A DNA stretch of 64,000 nt from Diphasiastrum complanatum (GCA_029204225.1 CM055107.1:3726706-3790705); one strand, 5' to 3'. Positions 49,218 through 62,018 are shown, counted from the first letter of the stretch. Notes: generated from the letters alone by a model not told the origin. Numbers and translations: made by a program.

Positions 49218-50208
49218 ACCTACAAGTGTAGATCAAGCAAGGAAAGAAGAGGAGTGGATCCAAGCAATGGATCTTGAGTATCGAGCTCTTAGGAAGAGTG
49301 GAACATCTTTTGGAGGATCTTCTTGTGTAGATGGTGCTATGCCAGGGCATGGATGTTATCTTGCTATAAAAGCAAGTAATGGATCTGGAAAACAAATTTT
49401 TCTCAATGACTTTGATGGTCAAGTTGAAGATCAAGAGGTTGACCTCAAAGGGCTTCAACTAGTCAAAAGGGAAGTTGGCAATTTGGAGCTAGTCAAGAGC
49501 ATCAAAGGAGAGGTAACTGGCAAATATGTTATGGATCTGTTTTTGCAGCTTATTGAAGACTCAAGTAAGGTCAAAGGAGCAGCAAGGAAGTGTTTTTCAA
49601 GTTTACTTTACTTGTTCTATCTCATGTTTGAGCATTTTCATGTGGATGTGTGCAAATTGTCAAGATATGGTAAAACTAGCTACATTGGTGAGCATTGTTT
49701 TGATGTTGGATTTATACTAGAATTCTTGGCTGGTTTTGTTTATAGAAATGAAGCTATTGGAGGTTCATTATGTCACTCATTCATGGCCAAGTCATCAAGC
49801 GGTGATGGCATCTTGTGGCAAGATGAAGATGAAGGCTCATTCATGGAGTGTCATGGTGGATGCATGGCAACAAAGGACCAAGAAAGAGAAAATAAGCAAG
49901 CAAAAGTTGATCACTCACATTTATTGTTTGTTTGTTCTATTTTTCCAAAGAGTTCAGAGTTGGAATCATGGAGGAATCATCTCATTTTCATTCTATATGA
50001 TTCTTCATGGCTCATTGAAATGATATTGCAACATTTTGTGAGGGAACAAGTCATTGCAAAGGAGGTGGAGCTTCAACATGTGTCTTCAAGGGAATGTGTA
50101 GCTGATATCTTCACCAAAGCATTGGGAAAAGACTTGTTCATGAAGCGTAGGACATCACTTGGAGTGTTATCAAAGTCTATGCTAAAACTAGTTGAAGAGG
50201 GAGTGTGA
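49189..50208 (+). CDS. Copia-3 chimeric ORF: RT entry + unknown segment + RNase H tail
   Basis: 339 codons, open throughout. Residues ~15-38 (EEEWIQAMDLEYRALRKSGT) are the standard entry into copia RT. Residues ~282-335 (HFVREQVIAKEVELQHVSSR, then ECVADIFTKALGK) are the standard end of copia RNase H. Between them lie about 245 residues with no RT or RNase H motif: no YVDD, no SRKQ, no SxExEY. Recognisable traits are Gly/Ser-rich CYLAIKASNGSGKQIF, hydrophobic SSLLYLFYLMFEHFHVDVCK, and a charged MATKDQERENKQAKVDH. I do not recognise the insert. The intact frame means either selection, recent origin or chance. Confidence 0.75.
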   Translation: MFAFLTSLDEPTSVDQARKEEEWIQAMDLEYRALRKSGTSFGGSSCVDGAMPGHGCYLAIKASNGSGKQIFLNDFDGQVEDQEVDLKGLQLVKREVGNLELVKSIKGEVTGKYVMDLFLQLIEDSSKVKGAARKCFSSLLYLFYLMFEHFHVDVCKLSRYGKTSYIGEHCFDVGFILEFLAGFVYRNEAIGGSLCHSFMAKSSSGDGILWQDEDEGSFMECHGGCMATKDQERENKQAKVDHSHLLFVCSIFPKSSELESWRNHLIFILYDSSWLIEMILQHFVREQVIAKEVELQHVSSRECVADIFTKALGKDLFMKRRTSLGVLSKSMLKLVEEGV

Positions 50209-50650
50209 AAGATTCAACTAGTTTGATCATTTTGTCAATATTTCCATATTGAGGCCAAAACTTGTTTTAGACTTAATGAATAACTTTTCAAAGTTCATTA
50301 GTCTATTTCATTTGAATAAACACTTTTTAAAAGTGTGAAAAAGTTTGGAGGTGAATTTTAGGAGATTCAAATTTGAATAGTTGGGTACATTGAATCTAGA
50401 CCCAAAAATAGTAGGGTTAGCATTTTGGAGGGAACGCCAAGTGGCCACATAGGGTTTGGACCTGTTATAAAAGGATGTAACTCGTGGAGAGAGTGATATT
50501 CTCTCTTCTCTATCTCATTTCATGCTTATACATGGTTCTCTTGGGTTCTACTATCCATTGGTGCACTATATTGGTGATTGCATGCAATTTTATGTGTAGA
50601 ATGATCTATAATTGCTATTTTCAGATCCACACGTGTGAAATACAGTAGCT
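50207..50650 (+). repeat. Copia-3 3' LTR (right end uncertain)
   Basis: Starts TGTGAAAGATTCAACTAG directly after GAAGAGGGAG. Contains GTTATAAAAGG (TATA box, about 50464-50474) and a CACGTG at 50630-50635. The end could not be fixed because no 5' copy is present. Confidence 0.65.
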
Positions 50651-50942
50651 TGCTGGTTTTGTATGGAAAGCAACTATAAAGTCCTAAATCCAAGGATCCT
50701 ATTCTAAGCATGCCAATCAAAAGCAACACAAGGAAACTTGATGGTGGACAAACCAACCCAACCAACCCAACCAATCTAGATCGAACGGATCTAGCCCCCA
50801 AGCTATGGATCAATCAATTAGAGAGGAATGAGGCATCACACCAACAACATCCTGCCACTGGTTATGCTATCAAGCATACACTAGTGAGAGCCCAATAGAC
50901 ATACTTATATCCTGCAAGGCCCATGCACCACTAGTAGTGCAC

Positions 50943-51172
50943 TGTGACACCTCATTGGACACCTCTGCAGCCTATTTGGGCCACGTCATCCAGTTTCCCA
51001 ACGACTCACTGATAGACCATACCAATCCACCATCAAGTGTTTAGACCTACAACCATTAATTATGACCATGTACACATAAGGGCCCCAATTCCCTTATAGT
51101 CACAATTAACTTACGAATTGTTGGTCTATTGGTCCCTAGCGTGGACACGCTATCCGAGACCAGTCATGGACA
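50943..51172 (-). repeat. Gypsy-C 3' LTR (TGTCATGT family; left end uncertain)
   Basis: On the minus strand TGTCATGTCCATGACTGG follows a polypurine tract GGGGGGAAGAA (about 51173-51184), the standard 3' LTR boundary. The LTR terminal sequence matches the family at 41524-42043. Left end is a guess. Confidence 0.6.
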
Positions 51173-51184
51173 TGACATTCTTCC

Positions 51185-51900
51185 CCCCTTAATCAAGTTC
51201 TATCCTCAGAACTTAACCTAAAAAAGTTCCTCCTTAAGCTTCCTTCCTGTTCTCAGGAATCATCATCATTTGTATATCCCTTCCATCAATCCAGATGTTC
51301 GGTAACTATACGATTTCTCAATCATTTAGTTCTTGTATCCAAGATCTTTCCGGGTTCAAGTGGAGACACACCCGATGGTTCATCCAACAGGTCCAATCGA
51401 TCTCCAAATCCAAGATACTCTCCTTCACGTAGACTCTTTCAGAGACGGCTTACGTGAAATACGGGATGCACTTGAGATCCATTCGGGAGTTCCGATTGGT
51501 AAGCTAAGGATCCGATTTTTTTCAAGATCTTAAACGATCCTCTATATCCAGGGGACAACTTATAATGCTTGCCAGTATGCATTACACTCGAATCCTTTTG
51601 GATTATCAAAAAATACCCAATCTCCGACTTGGAAGTTTCTCGGTGATCTTTTTAGACTTGCATAATGCTGGTCCCCATCCTAAGTACCCCAGACATTCTC
51701 ACGTGCAATCCGTAGCATTTCCTGCATATCATGTAGCAAATCTGCTACTTTCTAAAACTTGAACACCCGCGTCTCTACCACAATGGGTGATAGAGGTTTA
51801 AAACTATACGTAAGCACGCAGGAGCTATAACCGGTAGCCAAATGCTTACTATAACTCAATCTCCATCAAGGATATTTTCCTCTTCGAGGAGATTGCTAAG
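51185..51900 (-). pseudogene. Gypsy-C integrase C-terminal region
   Basis: Minus-strand reading: ATGYSSCVLTYSFKPLSPIV, VADLLHDMQEMLRIARENVW, LKRSPRNFQV, then KLSPGYRGSFKILKKIGSLA and YQSELPNGSQVHPVFHVSRL. This is the conserved end of Ty3/gypsy integrase up to the chromodomain side. Stops and one frame change. Its position next to the polypurine tract and LTR is as expected. Confidence 0.82.
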
Positions 51901-54900
51901 AAAATATGAATACATATCTTAACTGATCTTCTGATCACGCGAGTAATCCTTCTTTTAAATGATCAAGTATAACTAGAATCTGAACTATGATTCGTCAATC
52001 ATACTTCATCGGATTCTTGTCCTATACTCAATAAAAAAAGACAACTACCAATGATTAGAAGAACTTTAAGTTCAGAGTCATCTCTAGTTTAGCAAATACG
52101 GCCACCAAAAGCGACTAGTGAACTTCGAATCGTGAATGTTCATAATGTCACTTTGGTAATTTATAAAGCCTAACCGGATACTTTAATTACTTGGTCTTTA
52201 CCCAAATAAACATAGCCGATTTGGTAAGGTGGCCAGTCATTACCAAAATTCCACTATCTTGTCTATTCATCCGGGGTATGAATACTATTCACTTTTATTG
52301 ATTAGGTATGTCCTAGAATCTGAGTTATGATTTACCAATCCCAACTTTCCATATTCCCAAGACCATACCAATCATAAGAGTGTATTACAAATCTTAAAAG
52401 ACACATGAGTTGTTCTTAAAAGTCCTTTCCATTTGGAAAGTTCCAGACTTTTACAACTCACACACGGTGCCAATATAAGGATTGCAATCTAAAATCGCCC
52501 TTACTTTAGAAATGGCACAAATTTCATTCCAAAGTTAGGGCCCAATCTAGAATACGTCTAGATTTTCCTCTTAAGTTCTAATCTAGAATAACTTAATATT
52601 TACCGGAACCTCATTACGTGAACTTCTAACTTTTGGCAAACAACTATCCAACTCTCATGAGTCTTCCGGGATAGCATTCCATCCTTTTCAAATGAAAAAA
52701 GATAAGTCCCAAAAGTTTTCGTGTATTCTATGCACACCCATCAGTAAATGAATCCAAAACGACTCATAAATGTTGTGACTTATATGCAATACAACTCAAC
52801 AATAATATCCATAAGTGAGATTACTATTGTTGATTTTCCACAACTCAACTAACTCAGAAGTAATGCTTCTGACTTGATTAGTTGTATCGGATTTAGAAAA
52901 TATTTAAATGTCTAGGTGTGGTACCAAAACACCACATTTAATCTGATTCTAAATCAATCCTAGGTCAATAAGCAATTCTCAATGAGAAATTACTATAACC
53001 CAGCGAGAAATTGTCTTAAACACAATTCTCATCAATATGCATATGTACCAACAACTAGTTTATGCATGCAAATAAACTTAGTTCATGGAATACTTTGTAG
53101 ATCCACAAGATTAAAAATTTGTACAAAAAGTTTTAATGATCCCACAAAGATTCGCTACATAGCATATCTCTACAGATAACTCTTGATCTGTACACAACAC
53201 TTTCATAAGCGAGAATCCTGCAACTTGGTTATCCTCTAAGGGAATATAGATCACAAAGAGTGCTATTTCACATCTAAAATCTCAACCGGAGTTTTACTCA
53301 AAAGAATATATTACTAGCATGAATTTTCTTCCTTGCATCAACCCGCGGATCTCAGTTCACACTAAGATCAAGTTGACAATATCTAGCAAGGAACGAGTTT
53401 CAACAAAATCCCATCGTGCAATAGAATTACCAAGAGATCAATCAGACTTGTTATCAGCCACTTATCAACCACAAGAGTAACTTTCTAAATTTTCCTCCCC
53501 TTAATTCTTCAAACCAGATATCTACTATAATCCATAAAGGATTTCTCTGTAATATATTAATATCCTATCGTCTTTAATTTCTAAAACAAGTCTGTCATCC
53601 ATAACAGATTCCTCCTGGATTCTCTGATGATGTTTCATCTTGATAGCTCTCTTTTCTTCCTACTTCTCTCCCTTTTTAACAGGAAACGCCACGAGTTTCT
53701 AAGGGGTGCATATCATTTGTGATTTGCTCGGGAGAAGTTTAAAAGATACGAGAAAATCTTGAAAGCCAAAGAAATGTTGCATCATTGTTAGCAAATATCA
53801 ATGATGTCCCAACACAATGACTAAACCAAATATCTTCTTCGTTACCAAGCTTGTGAATTAACTCGTAAATTAGAAAAGGATTTCTTTAAAATTCAAGTAG
53901 AGAAAACAATTTCATTAGCCATTTTTGTGACATCATCCATGGTCAACGGGTAATCAAAATTACCTTCCAAGAAATCACAAAAAATCAGGCTAATTAACGT
54001 CTTAAGAAATTCACCAATCTATCCTTTATAAAGAAATAGCTTGCCGGGTTTCCAGTTTTGTAAATTTGAGATATCCAAAAAAGGGGTCATGATCAATATC
54101 TCAAATTTCTGACAAAACACTCGTTTGATAACCGATAGTATTTGGCATCACTAAGACTTACGACCATACTATGGTCAACTGATCCAGTTAGTTTCAGATC
54201 TTCGTTTTGGAATTGCCTGCGTCCCATACCACAGGTTCCTCCTCCATGAAGGCCCTCCACTTCCTGATCAAAGTATTAGAAAAATAATACAAGTATACGA
54301 AGTTCTCGAGAATTTATTAGAAAATTCCAACCTCAACTAAATCAAAACATTCCTTCGCCCTTTTCATAATCTTTATGGTCACCGTAAGGTTCACAATGAC
54401 AGATTTAGAAATGGGGAAGAATGAACCAACTTTTTCTTGTTCTTAACAACAAATAGTGTTGGTACGCCCACAGGTTCAAGCACTACAAGAAACAACTTTT
54501 TTCGTTCCATTTTATTCTTTCCATCAAAGGCTTCTGGGCCGTTTTTGGCCGTGTCTGTTTCCGAAAAAATGACACCTTGGTCACAAGAAAATCCAAGAAT
54601 TCCTGTTCTCGGTTGCCCAATGTAGTTAACAAAGCGAATATAATTCGTCAATTGTGAAAAAGCCTTATGGAATTCCTTCAGGAATTCAGCCCAATCACAA
54701 GTCTATGGGTTGCGTCCTCCACCACGAGGAGTCCTTACCCAAAGCAAAAAACCGACAAAATTGACTTTTTTATTCTGGGACATTGTGCAAGCTAAAGTAG
54801 CTTGGCCAACGATTTATCCAGTCATCAACAACTTCGGGGCTTTCAATCGCCGGAACAAATTTCCGGTTGTTAGCCCAAGTTGTAAATCACAATGGCTAAT

Positions 54901-55390
54901 TGTTGAATAGATTTTGCATTAAGTTTTTTCTATTTATTGCAAAGATGAAATTCCAACCCACCGCAGCTCAAAATTTGCACCCATGAGTTTCAAATTTAAG
55001 GGGGTCATCACGGTCGAGTGATGCCGGGCGAATTTTCATTTGCCACCCCTTACAATTTGCAAATAAAAACCGAAAAATTCTAATTACGGGTATATTTTTC
55101 CTAATAAAGCAATGTCCTTAAAAATGTAGTTTTTACCGGACCTTAACGTGCTTATAGGATTTATACCAATGAGCATTGCAAAATAGGTCTTAAGCAATAA
55201 AAATTCGGAAAAAACTAGTTAATGCATCGAAAATCTATTTAACATCCCAATTTAAGCCATTACGATTCTCCAAGCACATTAACTGCATTTACATTTACGT
55301 AGTCTATTATGACTAAAAAAAGCCCATGGAATACTAAACAAGTGAAACAAAAAGTGAGAGAATTTAAACAAACCTCCACTTCCACCCAAG
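51901..55390 (-). other. Degenerate sequence, probably upstream part of gypsy-C
   Basis: No clear gene. By position this should hold RT and gag of the minus-strand gypsy-C, but frames are heavily broken. 54391-54651 minus reads EPVGVPTLFVVKNKKK, weakly like the gypsy RT entry (S-P-V-L-F-V-K-K-K-D-G). I would not call a domain on that alone. Confidence 0.35.
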
Positions 55391-55419
55391 CCCCCCACCG
55401 CCCCCCCCCCCCCCCCCCC
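55391..55419. repeat. C-rich homopolymer tract
   Basis: CCCCCCACCG followed by 19 consecutive Cs. Confidence 0.9.
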
Positions 55420-55565
55420 AAGCAAAAACTTTAGTTTATCTAATAGCTAACTTAAAGTTAACCTAACACCAACCCCAACCCTCTTCAACGCACCATTTCT
55501 CTCCCTCCTCGGGTCAGATCAAAATCCGAAGGTAGGCGAGGAGAGGGCCTGTGCACCCGTGAAGC

Positions 55566-56439
<874 letters not shown>

Positions 56440-57893
56440 CAGATTCAAGGATGATCCGGCCTACTACTTTGTGCAAGAACCGACCATCATTTCTGAGGCA
56501 ATGTCTACTCCTGATGCTAACTAGTGGAAAGTAGCGATGGACACCGAATTCAATTCTCTAATGGAGAATCAAATATGGACAGTCACTGAGCTGCCAAAGG
56601 ATCGAAACCCAATTCCATGCAAATGGATATTCAAGGCGAAGTACGACGCTGAAGGAAGGCTAAATCGTTACAAGGCTAGGCTAGTCGCCAAAGGGTTTTC
56701 CCAGATTTCAGATCTGGAGTCTTCTAAAACCTTCAGCTCAAAGGAACAGTCTACTGAGGCAAAAAAGAAGAAAATGAAGCATTTCAATCCATCATCAGCT
56801 CACTGATGTACGCATTGATCTGCACACGACCAGACCTTGCATATTCGATCACTACACTTAGCCAGTTCCTATCAAATCCAGGCTTAACTCATTGGAAAGC
56901 ACTAACAAAGGTCATGAAGTACATCCAAGCAACAAAAACTCTCAGCATTTGCTACAGAAGCAGCCAGACTGCCAACATCCTTGAAGCCTATATAGATGCA
57001 GATTGGGCCGGAGATGTCGATACTAGAAAATCAACTTCTGGATTTGTATTTCTATACAACCAAGGCCCAATCTCATGGAACAGCCGGAAGCAGACCTTAG
57101 TTGCATTATCATCAACAGAATCCGAATACATAGCACAAATGCAACCAAAGAGACGATCTGGCTAAGGCAACTGCTTGCAAACATTAACCTTGCACAAACA
57201 CTTCCTACAACTATTTATTGTGACAATCAAAGCACAATAGCGTTATCTCTCAATCCGATATTTCACTCTTGAAGCAAACATATCGAAATCAGATTAGAGA
57301 GAAAGTGCATAGCAAGGAAGTAGCATTGGTTTTCTGCTGAACAAACTACATGGCAGTAGATTACTTCACAAAGGCTCTATCAAAGGAGCAACATCTCAGA
57401 TTTAATAATATGTTAAATCTGGCTCATCAAGGGTTTCAAGATCCACATTAAGGGGGAGTGTTAGATTTCTTATGCTCAGTCTTAACAAATCATTCAAGTA
57501 ATGAGCATCCTGAAAATAGCCGAAGGCCAACTACATGTTTTAGACCTTCGCATTTTTTCACCTTCGGGATTTTTTTTGTGCCTCAACCATTTCTAGGCAC
57601 CTTCTTCTTTTACGCCTTTTTCGTCTTTTTTCGTATTCTTCGTATTTTTTGCACCTTCACGAAAAAGGTGACACAATGACCAAATCCATTTTAGGCCTGT
57701 CTTAAAAATTTTAAGACACCTTCGGGATTTGCATACCTTCCCTGCTCAAAGGCACCTTCGAGTTTTTCGGGTTTTTCCGCAACAGTGGCTAACCGACGTC
57801 GCCAACTTATCATCAACCCTAAAAATAGCTGGACAACTAAATATCCCAAGGGCGGTTACCTACTTTGTACATATACAAAGACTGGCGTAAATA
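56440..57893 (+). mobile_element. Copia-4a: RT entry, RNase H and 3' LTR, internally deleted
   Basis: 56440-56730 encodes the integrase-RT link and RT entry (AMDTEFNSLMENQIWTVTEL, CKWIFKAKYDAEGRLNRYKA, RLVAKGFSQ). It then jumps to LMYALICTRPDLAYSITTLS (56806-57165), so the catalytic RT centre is deleted. RNase H continues with DADWAGD, SRKQTLVALSSTESEYIA and, after a frame change, IYCDNQSTIAL, to about 57420. Polypurine tract AGGGGGAG (57451-57458) is followed by an LTR starting TGTTAGATTTCTTATG at 57459, cut off at about 57893 where a second RNase H begins. Confidence 0.85.
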
Positions 57894-57896
57894 GCA

Positions 57897-60087
57897 TTCA
57901 ATGCTTGTAAGACCAGACCTTGCATATTCGATCAGTACACTTAGCCAGTTCCTGTCAAATCCAGGCTTAACTCATTGGAAAGCACTAACAAAGGTCATGA
58001 AGTACATCCAAGCAACGAAAACTCTCAGCATCTGCTACGGAGGTAGCCACACTGCCAACATCCTTGAAGCCTACACAGATGCGGATTGGGCAGGAGATGT
58101 CGACACCATAAAATCAACTTCTGGACTTGTATTTTTATACAACCGAGGCCAATCTCATGGAACAGCCGGAAGCAGACCTCAATTGCATTATCATCAATAA
58201 AATCCGAATACATAGCTGCCACAAATGCAACCAAAGAGGCAATATGGCAAAGGCAACTGCTTGTAGACATCAACCTTGCACAAATACCTCCTACAACAAT
58301 CTATTGTGACAATCAAAGCACAATAGCATTATCTCTCAATCCGAGATTTCACTCTCGAAGCAAACATATTGAAATCATGTATCATTACCTTAGAGAGAAA
58401 GTTCATAGCAAGGAAGTAGCATTGGTTTTCTACAGAACAAACTACATGGCAGTAGATTACTTCACAAAGGCTCTATCAAAGGAGCAACATCTCAGATTTA
58501 ACGATATGTTAAATGTGAAAAATGCAAAAATAAGCTTGGTAGAGGCCAAAATCTTATATATAGGATAAACACACATGTGTGGAGCCTATTCCCACGTGTG
58601 AAACTAGTGTACTTGTCATGTACCATAATCATATATGTTGTACATATGATTTAATTCAAGTTCTAGTGGCTAAAATGGCCAAAAACTAGTTTTCTAGAGA
58701 TATGACACATGGCATCAATCTATTGATTGCATGAGCCAAATATTTTGAGTAGGTGTCACATCCCATGTATAGAGGACAGCTCACACGTGTGGAAATAGCT
58801 AAAGTAGACGAGGTTTTGCTTCTAGAAGATTTCCATGAAGATCTACATATAGTAGGAAATTGGACCAAAAATGCCCAAAATGGAAAGTTTGATCCAAGTG
58901 TCAAAATTGCATGATGATGACAAGGCATCCTCACACGTGTGAGATCTGATGCATGATCAGTATCTTGAGCTCCAAGAAGTGTATATATAGAGGCATATTT
59001 GGCCATAATCAATGTGAGACATCAATCTTGATTTTGGAAGCAATTTTGTGTGATTCTCTCCATTTATCTACATTTGTTTTGATTGTTTTGAGGTTCTATC
59101 ATAGTGTAGTTGATTTTTAGGTTGGAGTCTGTACTCAGACAGCGTTTTACACGTGTGAAACCAGAAAGTACACCTACCTTCATTAATGATTGTTCTTGTT
59201 AGGATTTTATGTCTAGAATTGATCAAGATTGATCTTAATCTCAAGTAGATTGACAGATCAAGTAAATCTAACATCCAATCCCTCTTGAGGATCATATTAG
59301 GATCCACTCTTGGTCCATTTTGTACTTTTTCCTCATAAAATCTGAAGATCAAGGTTTTTCAAGATCCACATTAAGAGGGAGTGTTAGATTTCTTATGCTC
59401 AGCCTTAAACAAATCGTTCAAGTAATGAGAATCTTGAAAACCGAAGGCCGACTACATGTTTCGGACCTTCACATTTTTTTCCTTTGAGATTTTTTGAGCC
59501 TTAAATGTTTTCAAGACACCTTCGCCTTTTTTGCACCTTTGCAAAAAATGCGACACAATGGCCATAATGCCTTGGAATCCATTTCAGGCCCACCTTCATC
59601 TTTTTCGCATTTTTCCCTACCTCCACTCTAGAGGCACCTTTGGGATTTACATACCTTCAGTCTAAGGGCACCTTCGGGTTTTTCCGGGTTTTTGGTACAT
59701 TGGCAGACCGACATCGCCAACTTATCAACAACTCAAAACCAGCTGGACACCCAAATATCCTAAGGGCGGTTACCAACTTTGTACATATACAAAACTGGAG
59801 TAAATGACATTAAGGCTTATAAGATATTTGTCTCTCAACACTTGTAAATATATATACTAGTTGAATCAAGCTATGTAGGTGTGTTCCTTTTCAATCAGAG
59901 TTATCTGTAGCCAGCGGTATCACGCTCAGCAAGCTGAAGTTATTACTTCAAGCCATTGTACTCATTGTTGATATTAAATAGAGTGCAATTTTTTTGTCTC
60001 ACTACTGTATTGTTCATTTGTGCAATTTGTATGAATCATTCTTCTTGAGTATTTCTGCTGCTAACTGTTGTGTTTCCATTCCTACAT
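57897..60087 (+). mobile_element. Copia-4b: second RNase H-LTR module, interrupted by an insert
   Basis: Begins in RNase H (RPDLAYSISTLSQFLSNPGL) with text nearly identical to copia-4a, including SRKQTSIALSS, YCDNQSTIALSLNPRF and VDYFTKALSKEQHLRFNDML. At 58514 it is interrupted by about 835 bp of LTR-like sequence, and resumes at about 59349 with TCAAGATCCACATTAAGAGG and an LTR from 59382 (TGTTAGATTTCTTATG). The LTR shows more of the R/U5 region than in 4a and may end at TTCCTACA near 60087. Confidence 0.8.
58514..59348 (+). repeat. LTR-like insert with four CACGTG motifs
   Basis: Lies exactly where copia-4b departs from copia-4a. Contains CACGTG at 58593-58598, 58784-58789, 58934-58939 and 59150-59155, each embedded in (C)ACACGTGTG-like palindromes, and a TATA-like GTGTATATATAGAGGC at about 58979-58994. 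Interpreted as a solo LTR; the ends are approximate. Confidence 0.55.
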
Positions 60088-60164
60088 GCCTACGCTCAAA
60101 GCTTTGAGCTTCCACTGCCGGTCATCCCCATGTTTTACGACACAATGCTTGTCTTTAGTAGATA

Positions 60165-60720
60165 GGTTGGACATCTTCCTTCTAATCTCTTTTTGAATGA
60201 GAATAAAATTGACCTTTTGAAGAATCAGATAAAATTCTCATAAGATGCTGACAAATTTGAAAGTAGCGTCATGACTGCATCATTTTTTGAGATTGGACAA
60301 TCGATGGCAGATAATTGATTAATTAAAGCTTTGAGATTGTTAATGTGATCATAGATAGATGTATTTTTAGTCATCTTGAATGAGAAGAATCTCTTTCTAA
60401 GAAAGAGCTATGCCAAAACATCTTGTGTTTCATATAGAGAGGTAAGAATCTCCCAAGCTTCATGAAAAGTCTTACAGAAAATTACATGGAAGATGAGGAA
60501 GTCTCTCAGGTTCAGGGTGATCGTGGCAAGTTCTGTGCCATTTCTGATCTTCCATTGTGCTAGGATATTAGGATCCATTGGTTTGGGAGGGTTCCATCCA
60601 CCAACTCCTAGAGATCCTTTTCTATTAGAATCATTTTGATTTTGAAATTTCACATATAGAAGTTTTCACCATTGAATTTCTCAATGATTCTATTTTCGAA
60701 GGATGACTCGATTAGTTGAA
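60165..60720 (-). pseudogene. Copia-5 gag
   Basis: Minus strand. EKFNGENFYM near 60690, then NILAQWKIRNGTELATITLN, HEAWEILTSLYETQDVLA (60408-60653), a stop, LFLRKRFFSFKMTKNTSIYD, and LLSNLSASYENF at about 60230. This is the UBN2-type capsid of copia gag. Broken by a frame change and a stop, and not followed by pol. Confidence 0.8.
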
Positions 60721-61672
60721 TTTGAACGAGAATTGAAATCCAGAATGTCAAACGCTCTGAATCCACTATTGAGAATCACCCGGATGGGAGTTCGATTATG
60801 TCTGCTGGTCTATTGCCTGCTATCATAGATCTACAATCCTCCAGAGCGTGGACAGGCACTGCTGACCTATTTAGAAATCGTTTATACATTCAACAAGACG
60901 AAACCAATATGCGAAATGAATGGTAAACAGCTGATTATGAACAAATAACATTCTAATATCAAAGCATTCAATAACATTCAAGATAAGAAAATCATCTGCA
61001 TAACATCTATTGTATTATCAGTGAGATTCTTGAGTGTTGTGTGACAAGTCCACCCAGCGCATTGACGTGAGAAAAATCTATGTCTCTCACGAATCATCAA
61101 TCTTCTCGCTTACTAGTGAAATTCGGGACATCTATATGATGTTCAACCGATCCTCTCGTTTTCAATATGTTGATATAGATGGAGGAGGATAAAGGTCTAA
61201 GCTAAACTGAGATTACAAGAATGATTGATTAGGCACGTCCTAACGGTATCCAGGTGGTCCGTGGAGGAGTGACGCCGTCCTTGTACTTTCCCGATCTCCT
61301 TTGTACTTTGGAGCCTGAAGATCCGCCGCCTTTCAATCTTCGTGTCTTCTTCTACTTTCGTCCTCGCCATTGAGCTTTTCTAGGTCCATAAACATTTCTT
61401 CTTCGTGTTCGAGTATCCTTCAATCAACGAACATTTGACTGTCATCTCTTCAGTCCTCGAAGCTTTGGTCTTCACGTCTGGGTAGCTCCTTGGTGTTTTT
61501 GCAGACTTGAGCTCTAAAGCTAGCAAAGCTTTGTGGCTCAAAAAATTTCGTTGGTGATTTCATACAAGACTTAGGCGGCCAAGTGTGGAGTTATTTATTT
61601 TGATTGAAGCTCTGGCTTCCAGATGTTATATAAAATGAAGTTACAGATGAAAAAGATTAATCAAGAAACCTG
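60721..61672 (-). other. Copia-5 leader
   Basis: About 950 bp without ORFs between gag and the primer-binding site. Nothing else recognised. Confidence 0.5.
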
Positions 61673-61673
61673 A

Positions 61674-61760
61674 GGCTCTGATACCACTCTTGGAAGATAG
61701 TTGATTCAGTGGAGGCTCTTAGATACCATTGTTGGAGAAGAGTGCTGATACCACTGATGA
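61674..61760 (-). other. Copia-5 primer-binding site, with two extra degenerate copies
   Basis: GGCTCTGATACCA (61674-61686) is the reverse complement of the initiator-Met primer site. Two imperfect copies follow: GGCTCTTAGATACCA (about 61711-61725) and GTGCTGATACCA (about 61742-61753). TGTTGGAG, the LTR edge sequence also seen in copia-2, follows the second copy. Confidence 0.6.
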
Positions 61761-62018
61761 AATGAGATGATATGAACTGGATATTCTGATATCTCTTGAA
61801 TAAGTTTAATCTCATAATTGGAATCTTTTCAGTTTCTTGTAGTTAGATTTAAAAATCCTAACTATAGTGTTGTGGCCTGTGCAATTATCTAGTCAAACAG
61901 AATGTACTGACAAAGCGGAATTAAAGTCAGAACAACAACAACCTTCAACATATCTGAGATCTAATATGAGCCAGAACCTTGTAACTTTTAGAGGTAAAAT
62001 GAATTACTACTTCTGATG
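61761..62018. other. LTR-like sequence of copia-5, ends not resolved
   Basis: By position this is the 5' LTR of the minus-strand copia-5. No partner LTR in the window to confirm. Confidence 0.35.

Larger units (their letters stand above)
47590..50650 (+). mobile_element. Copia-3: copia element with RT/RNase H replaced
   Basis: Plus strand. Protease WWIDSGASSHMTF (47725-47765), integrase in two frames (48054-48422 with HKRMGHLN, CESCALSKSHR, LVHSDIHGF; 48510-49217 with TSRTPQQNGVAERKNRTLCE and FLRTFGCTCYV), then a 339-codon chimeric frame (49189-50208), a polypurine tract (GAAGAGGGAG) and a 3' LTR from about 50207. No 5' LTR, primer site or gag; the element begins beside copia-2's LTR. Confidence 0.85.

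Noticed and set aside
54391-54651. Minus-strand frame with EPVGVPTLFVVKNKKK as gypsy reverse transcriptase
   Set aside because: Too short and isolated; none of the following RT motifs appear.
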